A stretch of 64,000 bases of DNA from NCBI GenBank assembly GCA_947493175.1, contig CANLQD010000007.1:1-64000 (forward strand), written 5' to 3'. Origin of the DNA: an uncultured Flavobacteriaceae bacterium. Its GTDB lineage: Bacteria > Bacteroidota > Bacteroidia > Flavobacteriales > Flavobacteriaceae. The position numbers and the translations under genes were made by a program. Of the stretch, positions 52,382-60,018 are shown piece by piece (within the stretch, counting starts at the first letter, position 1; every line of letters starts with the position of its first letter). The notes beneath the pieces were generated by a model. That model ran no database searches and had not been told where the DNA came from. It worked only from the letters and a program-made list of their open reading frames with translations.

Positions 52382-53737
52382 ATGGACATCCGAACATTTT
52401 ACGCAACAACCCTTTCGTTACTTTTGGCAACGGCCTGTCTTTCTCAAAGCGCGGTTGACATCTATGTAGCCGAAGGTCTGCAAAACAATAGGCAATACCT
52501 AAAAGAGCGACTCGATACCGATATCTCCAAAGAAGAACGCAATATTTCCAAGAGTCTGTTCTTGCCCGACGTATCATTCGATGCCAGTTATACCCTGGCA
52601 GATGGGGGACGTACCATTGACATTCCTATCGGTGATTTGTTCAATCCGGCCTACGCTACGCTGAACCAGCTAACAACATCCAATCAGTTTCCGACAGATT
52701 TAGCCAATGTTAGTGAACAACTGCTACCCAACAATTTTCACGATACCAAAATACGTATTACCCAGCCCCTGTTGAACTCGGATATTTACTATGGGTACAG
52801 AGCCAATAAGGCAAAAGTGTCTGTAAACGAGGCAAAAGAAGCCGCCTTTAAAAACCAGTTGGCCTTTCAAATACGCAAGGCCTACTATGACCACCTAAAA
52901 CTGGTTGAAAAGCAGCATATTCTAGATAGTACACGCCTTGTACTAAAAGAACTGGTTCGTGTAAACGGAAAGTTTGTCAAATACGACGTGGCCACCAAAG
53001 ATGCCCTTTACAATGCCGAAGCGCAACTTTATCGTATGGATGCCCAATTAGCAACGGTAAAAAAGGACCTAGCCGTATCCCGTAATTTTTTCAACTTTCT
53101 ATTGAATAGAAACCTGGAATCTGAAATAGTTATTGAGCAGAACGTCACATTTAAGAAAACGGATTTCACCGTTTCAGAACTTAATGACAACGCTCTCAAC
53201 AATCGAAGTGAATTGGAAAGTATCAAAAGTGGTATTGACGCAAGTGCGTATGAAATTAAACGTACTAGCGGATATCTGATCCCGGATATTGCCGCAGCCG
53301 CAGAATTCGGATATCAGGGATTCGGCTATGATTTTGATCAAAATCAGGACTACTACTTGCTAAGTCTTAATCTTACTTGGCCCATATTCAAAGGGGGCAG
53401 AAACAAAGCCAAGGTACGCATGGCAAAATTACAGAAAGAACAGCTCGAAACGGATTATTCCGAAATGGAAAACAGTATTCTTCTGGAGGCTTCTACCGGT
53501 TATTATGAGTACGAGGAGGCCTTGTCGGTACATACTGCACAACTATCACAGTTAAAAAGCGCCTCCGAAAATTTCAAGGTCGTAGCGGCTAAATACAGGC
53601 AGAGCCAAGCATTACTGGTAGAGTTTAACGAAGCTAGAACACAACTTACTACGGCACAACTAAATGAATCCATTGCCCGGCTGAACATCAACATAGCAGC
53701 GGCAAACTTAGATAGAATAACACAAAACAATAAATAA
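52382..53737 (+). CDS. TolC-family outer-membrane channel
   Basis: From the ATG at 52382 the product has 451 residues, with a signal peptide (MDIRTFYATTLSLLLATACLSQ). The long alternating helices are typical of TolC-type channels (LAFQIRKAYYDHLKLVEKQHILDSTRLVLKE; LVEFNEARTQLTTAQLNESIARLNINIAAANLDRIT). It forms the outer-membrane exit of the efflux system. The adaptor gene follows after 2 bp and the pump is coupled by overlap, so the three form one operon controlled by the MarR operator. Confidence 0.9.
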   Translation: MDIRTFYATTLSLLLATACLSQSAVDIYVAEGLQNNRQYLKERLDTDISKEERNISKSLFLPDVSFDASYTLADGGRTIDIPIGDLFNPAYATLNQLTTSNQFPTDLANVSEQLLPNNFHDTKIRITQPLLNSDIYYGYRANKAKVSVNEAKEAAFKNQLAFQIRKAYYDHLKLVEKQHILDSTRLVLKELVRVNGKFVKYDVATKDALYNAEAQLYRMDAQLATVKKDLAVSRNFFNFLLNRNLESEIVIEQNVTFKKTDFTVSELNDNALNNRSELESIKSGIDASAYEIKRTSGYLIPDIAAAAEFGYQGFGYDFDQNQDYYLLSLNLTWPIFKGGRNKAKVRMAKLQKEQLETDYSEMENSILLEASTGYYEYEEALSVHTAQLSQLKSASENFKVVAAKYRQSQALLVEFNEARTQLTTAQLNESIARLNINIAAANLDRITQNNK

Positions 53738-53739
53738 CG

Positions 53740-54792
53740 ATGAGAAAGACAGTATTGATTATACCTGTTCTACTTGTAGCTCTTTTTATAGGTTGCAAAA
53801 AAGAATATGTTAAAGAAACAAGCAAAAAAAATACCGACTACAAGCATGTAGCCGTGCAACCTTTGACAAACCTGACCGGCAAACAACCGGTCATCGCAAC
53901 GGGTACACTTTTATCCAAAGAAGAAATAACACTTTCTTTTAAGATCGGTGGCATTGTGGCCAATCTAGCTGTTGAACAGGGCAACGCTATAAAAAATGGG
54001 CAACGCCTAGGAAACCTGAACCTTACCGAAATCAATGCGCAGGTCGTTGGCGCCCAGAAAGCCTATGACAAATCGGTACGTGACTTGGAACGGGCTACGA
54101 ACCTGTACCGAGATACCGTGGGAACCTTGGAACAAAAGCAAAACGCCAAAACGGCCACCGCAATCGCAAATTCCAACCTGGATATTGCCCGTTTCAACCG
54201 GCGGTATGCGATACTAAATGCTCCCATAACGGGTAAGGTACTTGAGCGGTATGTTGAGGAGGGTGAACTGGTATCCCCAGGGCAACCCATTTATAAGATT
54301 GGTAGTTCCCATACGAACGGCTCGCAAATAGTAAAGTTGGGCTTGGCCGATAAGGATATTGTAAAAATAACCATGGGAGACAAAGCCCAGGTGATTTTTG
54401 ATGCTTTTACGAAGGTTGAGTTTGCCGGAACGATTACCAAAATATCGGAATCTTCCAACCCCAAAACGGGACTCTTCGAAGTAGAGCTTACCCTGAGCGC
54501 CTTTGCGCCAGAACTCAAAAACGGATTTATAGGCAAAGTGGCCATCTTCCCTTCGAACGGGCTCCCATCATTAAAAATACCGATGAACGCACTCGTGGAA
54601 GGTAATGAAAAACAAGCCTCTATCTATTATACCCAGGACAATCATACCTTGACCAAGGCTCAAGTCGATGTTTTGGAAATAAAGGGGGATTACTTCACGG
54701 TTGCCCTCTCCCAACTTCCAAAAGATGCCCGAATCATTACCCGAGGGGCATCGTTCTTAAAGACTAACGATTCTATAAATATCATCCGATGA
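53740..54792 (+). CDS. RND efflux periplasmic adaptor
   Basis: The 350-residue lipoprotein (lipobox LLVALFIGC) links inner pump and outer channel. It shows the biotinyl/lipoyl-like hairpin parts (FKIGGIVANLAVEQGNAIKNGQRLGNLN; NAPITGKVLERYVEEGELVSPGQPIYKIGS), a helical hairpin between them and a beta-barrel part (GDKAQVIFDAFTKVEFAGTITKISESSNPKTGLFEVELTL). It begins 2 bp after the TolC gene and overlaps the pump gene by 4 bp. Confidence 0.93.
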   Translation: MRKTVLIIPVLLVALFIGCKKEYVKETSKKNTDYKHVAVQPLTNLTGKQPVIATGTLLSKEEITLSFKIGGIVANLAVEQGNAIKNGQRLGNLNLTEINAQVVGAQKAYDKSVRDLERATNLYRDTVGTLEQKQNAKTATAIANSNLDIARFNRRYAILNAPITGKVLERYVEEGELVSPGQPIYKIGSSHTNGSQIVKLGLADKDIVKITMGDKAQVIFDAFTKVEFAGTITKISESSNPKTGLFEVELTLSAFAPELKNGFIGKVAIFPSNGLPSLKIPMNALVEGNEKQASIYYTQDNHTLTKAQVDVLEIKGDYFTVALSQLPKDARIITRGASFLKTNDSINIIR

Positions 54793-57700
54793 AACTACCC
54801 TATTTAGCACTTAAAAACCACCTTTTCGTCTTAACCACTGTCTTCTTACTGGTCTTTCTGGGTATTCGTTCCTTTAACACGATGCCACGCTCGGAAGACC
54901 CGTTCCTATCCTTGCCCAACTATACGGTAGTAGTGGTTTATCCCGGCACCAGTCCGGAAGATATGGAAGAATTGATTGTTGACCCCATTGAGGAAGTGGT
55001 GGAAGAACTGGACGCTATTACTGAAATCAAGACCGAAATTGCGAACGGTCTGGCCGTGTTACAGATCGAAGCGGAATTTGGTATCGATTACGATGAGAAA
55101 TACGATGACATCGTATCGGAAATCAATAAGCTACGCAATGAGCTTCCTCAAGGTATTATTGAGCTAGACGTAGAGCAGTTTAAACCTGCAGACAGAGTGG
55201 TGGTCAATCAGTTTGCACTTGTTTCAGAAAATGGCCCCTATAATTTGCTGTATGATTATGCTGAAGATTTGGAGAGTGCGCTAGCGGTTTCGGATCTTGT
55301 CAATAAAGTTGAGATAGCCGCGAACCCGCAGGAAGAAATTCGCATTAGCCTAGACTTCCAGAAGATGGCGAGCTTGGGCATTCCCTTGAAAAAAGTTATC
55401 GGCACCTTACAAAATAATAATGCCAACGTACCCGGTGGCAATATCAAATCAGGTCATCTTGGGTTCAATCTCAAGTCTTCTGGTAGTTATGAGACTTTGG
55501 AAGAACTGAGGAATATGGCTATCGTTTCGGACAACGGTCAGATCCTATACCTTAAAAACATCGCTACGATAGGTTACGATTATGAAGATTTGCGATGGAT
55601 AGGCAGGTTCAACGGCCAAAAGGCCATTTATGTTTCCGTCACCCAAAAGAAAGGGGGCAACATTCTTGAACTATCGGAAGAACTCGCAAGCATAACGGCT
55701 AATTTTAGTGACCAACTACCAAATACGATTCGCTTGGAAACCGCCTTTGAGCAAGCTCCGGCGGTAAAACTCCGAATCAACGATTTTATCTCCAATCTGT
55801 TTCAGGGGATTATTTTGGTGGGAATGATCATTCTTTTGTTCTTAGGATGGCGCCCGGCCCTCGTAATCATGGTGGTGATCCCATTGTCTATCTTGATTGC
55901 CGTAACCTTATTGGATTTTACCGACTATGCCCTTCAACAAATAAGCATCGCGGCATTGGTAATCGCTCTGGGGCTCTTGGTAGACAACGGTATTGTGGTC
56001 ATCGAAAACATAGTACGCTTTAAAAAGGATGGATATTCCTTATTGGAAGCGGCCGCTAAAGGCACGGGAGAAGTAGGGTATGCCATAATCAGTTCTACGG
56101 TTACAACGGTCCTGGCCTTTGCCCCCCTTACTTTATTATCTAGCGGACCAGGGGAATTTTTACGCAGCCTGCCCCTAACGGTAATTTATGTACTAATAGC
56201 ATCCCTGGCACTTGCATTGACCTTTACACCCATCTTGGCCAGCCGTTGGTTAAAAAAAGGAAAGTCCTCAAAAACCCCTGTAATATCAGAAAAACTGGCA
56301 TTTTTTGTTGAAAAGCGATATAGCCCGTTACTGCATTTTTCCCTTCGCAATGGTTGGTTGGTGGTTACAGGCGGGGTCGTTGTACTGTTGTGCTCACTTT
56401 TGCTGTTTCCCAGTATTGGGGTAAGCTTTTTTCCGACGGCCGATAAACCCATGTTGCTTATTGATGTGGACCATTCCTATTCGAGCAATATTGAACATAC
56501 CGATAAAACTCTGCGTTACATTGAATCCGTTCTTGATACGACCGATTTCGTTTCGCACTATACGACCAATGCCGGACATGGAAATCCGCAGGTCTATTAC
56601 AATCGTATTCCGGAAGAATACAAAACATATCACGGCGAAGTACTGGTGAATTTTAAGGAATGGAACCCAGAGCTGTTCTACAAAACCCTCGGCAGGTTCA
56701 GAGCTGCATTTGCCGATTATCCCGATGCCCGTATTTCATTTCGGGAACTTAAGAACGGTGCCCCTTTTGAAGCACCGATCGAGATTTTGCTGATCGGAAA
56801 AGAACTCGATACCTTAAAACGAATTTCTTACGATATCGAAAAGATCGTAGCCGATGCAGAAGGCACTTTGGATGTTGACAATCCCTTAGCACTTGCCAAG
56901 ACCGATATCAATATTAAAATAAACAGGGACAAAGCATCCTTGCTCAATGTTTCCCTATTGGATCTGGATCAAACAATCAGAGCAAGTCTGAACGGACTTG
57001 CGATAGATAATCTTCAGATAGACGGGGAGGATGAAGACTATCCGGTAATTGTTAGACTCCCCTTTGCCGACAGACCTTCCCTAGAAGATTTTGACAAGGT
57101 GTACATAGCAAGTAACACAGGTGCCCAAATTCCCCTTAACCAATTGGCACATATAGAATTTGAACAGGATTATGCCAAGATCAATCATTTCAATACAGAG
57201 CGCAACACCGCCATAACTGCTAATGTACTAGACCCGGACAACACAAAAATGTATACAGAAGCCATCATTCCAAAGTTGGAAAGCTACGATTGGCCCGAAG
57301 GTTATCGGTACTATATGGGTGGCGAGTATGAGACCCAGACGGAAAGCTTTGGCGATTTGGGAATACTGTTGCTTACAGCATTGATTCTTATTTTTGCGGT
57401 GCTTGTCTTGCAGTTCAGGTCTATTACGCAGCCTTTGATTATTTTTTCCGCCATACCATTGGCTATCAGCGGTTCGTTCATTGCACTTTTCTTATCCGGG
57501 TGGTCCTTTTCGTTCTTCGCTTTCGTAGGCTTTATTAGTCTGATCGGGATCGTCATAAACAACTCGATCATTCTTGTTGATTATACCAATCAGCTAATTG
57601 CTGAAGGGCAGGAAAAGATAAAAGCGATCCAAATAGCCGCCAAAAGAAGGTTTACACCTATTGTGCTTACTTCATTGACCACTATTTTAGGATTAATGCC

Positions 57701-57842
57701 CCTGACCTTTTCCGGCACATCCTTGTGGTCGCCCCTGGGCTGGACACTCATTGGCGGGATGGTTTCATCAACCTTGCTAACACTGCTGGTAGTGCCAGTA
57801 TTGTACAAATGGTTAACGGTTATGAAAAGTGAGGAGGCCTGA
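54789..57842 (+). CDS. RND-family efflux pump (AcrB-like)
   Basis: The 1017-residue inner-membrane transporter uses the proton gradient. It has a leading helix (about 9-29), pore-domain repeats, and the conserved transmembrane motif ALGLLVDNGIVVIENIVR at about 390-405, where Asp of LLVDNGIV is the likely proton-relay residue. The second half ends with a four-helix block (LVVPVLYKWLTVM). The substrate class is unclear; many such Bacteroidota systems export organic solvents, bile-like compounds or drugs. Confidence 0.93.
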   Translation: MKLPYLALKNHLFVLTTVFLLVFLGIRSFNTMPRSEDPFLSLPNYTVVVVYPGTSPEDMEELIVDPIEEVVEELDAITEIKTEIANGLAVLQIEAEFGIDYDEKYDDIVSEINKLRNELPQGIIELDVEQFKPADRVVVNQFALVSENGPYNLLYDYAEDLESALAVSDLVNKVEIAANPQEEIRISLDFQKMASLGIPLKKVIGTLQNNNANVPGGNIKSGHLGFNLKSSGSYETLEELRNMAIVSDNGQILYLKNIATIGYDYEDLRWIGRFNGQKAIYVSVTQKKGGNILELSEELASITANFSDQLPNTIRLETAFEQAPAVKLRINDFISNLFQGIILVGMIILLFLGWRPALVIMVVIPLSILIAVTLLDFTDYALQQISIAALVIALGLLVDNGIVVIENIVRFKKDGYSLLEAAAKGTGEVGYAIISSTVTTVLAFAPLTLLSSGPGEFLRSLPLTVIYVLIASLALALTFTPILASRWLKKGKSSKTPVISEKLAFFVEKRYSPLLHFSLRNGWLVVTGGVVVLLCSLLLFPSIGVSFFPTADKPMLLIDVDHSYSSNIEHTDKTLRYIESVLDTTDFVSHYTTNAGHGNPQVYYNRIPEEYKTYHGEVLVNFKEWNPELFYKTLGRFRAAFADYPDARISFRELKNGAPFEAPIEILLIGKELDTLKRISYDIEKIVADAEGTLDVDNPLALAKTDINIKINRDKASLLNVSLLDLDQTIRASLNGLAIDNLQIDGEDEDYPVIVRLPFADRPSLEDFDKVYIASNTGAQIPLNQLAHIEFEQDYAKINHFNTERNTAITANVLDPDNTKMYTEAIIPKLESYDWPEGYRYYMGGEYETQTESFGDLGILLLTALILIFAVLVLQFRSITQPLIIFSAIPLAISGSFIALFLSGWSFSFFAFVGFISLIGIVINNSIILVDYTNQLIAEGQEKIKAIQIAAKRRFTPIVLTSLTTILGLMPLTFSGTSLWSPLGWTLIGGMVSSTLLTLLVVPVLYKWLTVMKSEEA

Positions 57843-57895
57843 TTTCATTTTATGGAACTCAAGGTTTTATTTAAAAATTACACCAACCCATTAAT

Positions 57896-58348
57896 TTATG
57901 TCGCTTTGATCTTTGGGTTTTGGGTTCCGTAGAAATACAATGAGTGCTTGTCGATCGTAATATCGAATACCTCCTCGATGGTCTTTTTGATAGCTTGGAT
58001 ACGCGGGTCGCAGAATTCCAGCACCTCTCCGGTATCGGTAAGGACGATATGGTCGTGCTGCTTATCGAAGTATGACTTTTCGTAACGTGCTTTTTTGCCC
58101 CCGAACCGGTGCTTGCGCACCAAGCCGCACTCAATCATCAAATCGATGTTGTTGTATAGAGTTGCACGGCTCACACGGTAGTTTTTGTTCTTCATTTGAA
58201 TGTAAAGCTCATCCACATCGAAATGCTCCTCGGTTGCATATATCTCTTCAAGGATAGCATACCGTTCAGGGGTCTTTCGGTGCTTGTTTTCCTGCAAAAA
58301 ATCGGTGAAGACCTTCTTTACGGTTTCAAGGCTGTTTGCCGTTTCCAT
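57896..58348 (-). CDS. Fur-family regulator, copy 1
   Basis: From the ATG at 58348 the product has 150 residues. It shows the winged helix (RKTPERYAILEEIYATEEHFDVDELYIQMKNKNYRVSRATLYNNIDLMIECGLVRKHRFGG) and the metal-binding pattern KQHDHIVLTDTGEVLEFCDPRI. The usual CxxC pair of the structural zinc site is absent (TDTG instead). It is about two thirds identical by eye to the paralog at 59281. A hairpin at 58416-58443 separates it from the cysteine-rich gene upstream. The metal or peroxide type cannot be chosen from the sequence. Confidence 0.9.
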   Translation of the reverse strand: METANSLETVKKVFTDFLQENKHRKTPERYAILEEIYATEEHFDVDELYIQMKNKNYRVSRATLYNNIDLMIECGLVRKHRFGGKKARYEKSYFDKQHDHIVLTDTGEVLEFCDPRIQAIKKTIEEVFDITIDKHSLYFYGTQNPKIKAT

Positions 58349-58415
58349 TGTCACTGATCTTAAATTTATATCACAAAGTTTTCTCGATGGTAAAAGCCCC
58401 ATCGTCAGATACTAT

Positions 58416-58443
58416 AAAGGCCGACTGTTATAGGCCGGCCTTT
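58416..58443 (-). terminator. Hairpin between cysteine-rich gene and fur copy 1
   Basis: AAAGGCCG (58416-58423) pairs with CGGCCTTT (58436-58443). The T-run after it on the minus strand is weak, so termination may be partial. Confidence 0.5.
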
Positions 58444-58465
58444 AAACTCTTTATATAATCCATGC

Positions 58466-58714
58466 CTAAGCGCTCGCACTCTGTGGTGCCCATACGGCAC
58501 ACATCATACCTGGGGCCGCCTTGCTCGGGTTGGCGCAATCATCTTTTTCGAAGCGAAGGCACGAGGTACAATCTCTTTCACTGATCAGTCCGGCCTTCAT
58601 ATCAAAGCTATCGCAAGTGTAGTGACCATTTACTTTTACTCCATGCACTTTGCACTTATTGTCGCTCATAAAGTTGTCACAATTTGAACAGGTATTTCCT
58701 AATCGTATAGCCAT
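58466..58714 (-). CDS. Small eight-cysteine protein with an internal duplication
   Basis: The 82-residue protein opens MAIRLGNTCSNC and has eight Cys: 9, 12, 21, 34 and 49, 52, 60, 72. Both halves follow CxxC-x7/8-C-x11/12-C, so the chain looks like a duplicated four-cysteine unit that could hold Fe-S clusters or zinc. It has no signal. It is upstream of the first Fur gene on the same strand. The family is not named. Confidence 0.8.
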   Translation of the reverse strand: MAIRLGNTCSNCDNFMSDNKCKVHGVKVNGHYTCDSFDMKAGLISERDCTSCLRFEKDDCANPSKAAPGMMCAVWAPQSASA

Positions 58715-58797
58715 TTTTATTTGTTTTAAAATTCACTTATAAATTTAAAAAAGACAACGAATAGAATCAATTTAAATAGTTGATTTTCAGTAATTTG

Positions 58798-58824
58798 TAT
58801 TTAGATTGCTTTAAAATAAAATAT
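58798..58824 (-). promoter_or_regulatory. A/T-rich element shared by the two Fur loci, copy 1
   Basis: The plus strand reads TATTTAGATT, then a TTTAAAATAAA run. The same arrangement is found at 59844. It lies 84 nt upstream of the 82-residue gene. It may be a metal-regulator operator. Confidence 0.5.
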
Positions 58825-58850
58825 GTCGATATAAATCATCCTGCAAGAAA

Positions 58851-59089
58851 GTGGAATGGGTCGTCTCGGAATGCCATGCCAATATCTTCGAAACGAACAA
58901 GAATACCGATTCTTATAATGCTGTCGTCGGTGTTGAAACAAAGGTGAGATATACTATAGTGATGAAAAAGTGTTCAAAGCATTGCCAATGCTTCTAGGTC
59001 CAGAAATAGGATTTCAGCTTGCCCAATACCATTTTGGAGTAGGTTATACTGCCTCTTTTCCTATGGTACTCAATGTTCGATTTTTCTAA
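58851..59089 (+). pseudogene. Decayed gene, possibly outer-membrane beta-barrel
   Basis: The frame beginning at 58851 reads VEWVVSECHANIFETNKNTD. Another frame takes over around 58942 (YSDEKVFKALPMLLGPEIGF) and ends QLAQYHFGVGYTASFPMVLN, then VRFF and a stop at 59089. The final aromatic strand is barrel-like. The frames disagree and no start is evident, so it is a relic with a frameshift at best. Confidence 0.35.
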
Positions 59090-59280
59090 AGTCCTTTGTG
59101 AAACGGTTTCGCCTCAGATAAGTTTAGTTCCATACAAGAGAGGCACCGGTTTTTTTAGATAAAAAACCATGATACCACATACCTTACCTATTGTAGGCTA
59201 TCACAGAATTCAAAGGAAAACATATCGGCAAATACTTCCTAAATCAACGTATAAAAACTGTAGATCGCTACGGATCCATA

Positions 59281-59757
59281 TCAAGCCTCTGCGGTAATTA
59301 GTTGTTCCTCGGCAACCGAAGGGTTATTTCGAGTTCCATAGAAATACAAAGAATGTTCATCTATTGTAACGTTGAACGTTTCTTCTATGGTTTCTTTGAT
59401 CTTTTCAATTCTCGGGTCGCAGAATTCCAGCACCTCTCCCGTGTCCGTCAAAATGATATGGTCGTGTTTACTCCTGAAAAAGGACCTTTCATATTGGGCT
59501 ACTTTGTTCCCGAACTGGTGTTTGCGCACCAAATGGCATTCCAACAAGAGTTCCATGGTATTGTACAAGGTAGCCCGACTTACCCTATAGTTCTTATTTT
59601 TCATTTGGACATAGAGTGAATCGATATCCAAATGTTTTTCAGATTCATAAATCTCTTGCAAGATGGCGTATCGCTCCGGTGTTTTACGATGTCCATTTTC
59701 TTCGAGAAAGGAAGTAAAAACCCCTTTGATTATATTAAAACTACTTTCACACGCCAT
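59281..59757 (-). CDS. Fur-family regulator, copy 2
   Basis: The 158-residue product is a close paralog of the Fur gene at 57896, with the same winged helix (RKTPERYAILQEIYESEKHLDIDSLYVQMKNKNYRVSRATLYNTMELLLECHLVRKHQFG) and KHDHIILTDTGEVLEFCDPRI. The CxxC pairs are again missing. It has a longer C-terminal tail (NNPSVAEEQLITAEA). A TAATTTTG core at 59778-59771 is just upstream on its strand. It probably arose by tandem duplication. Confidence 0.9.
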   Translation of the reverse strand: MACESSFNIIKGVFTSFLEENGHRKTPERYAILQEIYESEKHLDIDSLYVQMKNKNYRVSRATLYNTMELLLECHLVRKHQFGNKVAQYERSFFRSKHDHIILTDTGEVLEFCDPRIEKIKETIEETFNVTIDEHSLYFYGTRNNPSVAEEQLITAEA

Positions 59758-60018
59758 AGTATTGTTTTTTCAAAATTAACTCAAAATAAACTTCTAGCTT
59801 AAAAACTCTTTGAATCAAAACTTTGCAGCATAATAATACACTTTATTTAGATTTAATAAAACAAAATAAATCACAAAAAAACAACCTTTATTTTAAATTA
59901 GTCTAAATAATAGCCAGGAAATTGAATTATTTGTTTAGTGCGTTTTTTCACCGCTCTATCATCTCCCAAAACGTTTCTAAGATTCGGTAACGCCTTTTAA
60001 GCTGTTCATCTTGTCGAA
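59758..60018. other. A/T-rich intergenic region with possible Fur-type element
   Basis: Very A/T-rich. It contains TATTTAGATT at 59844-59853 and an inverted TCTAAATAA near 59902-59910. No gene is recognised. Confidence 0.45.
59844..59873 (-). promoter_or_regulatory. A/T-rich element shared by the two Fur loci, copy 2
   Basis: TATTTAGATT (59844-59853) followed by AATAAAACAAAAT, matching the copy at 58798. It is 87 nt upstream of the second Fur gene, almost the same distance as copy 1. Confidence 0.5.

Larger units (their letters stand above)
58715..59280. other. Intergenic region with a decayed gene and a regulatory element
   Basis: It contains the element TATTTAGATT at 58798-58807 and a degraded beta-barrel-like frame (58851-59089). 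Positions 59090-59280 show nothing recognisable. Confidence 0.45.

Noticed and set aside
54441..54470. Possible prophage or integron signals
   Set aside because: No integrase, attachment sites or structural genes are present in the window; nothing supports a mobile island.
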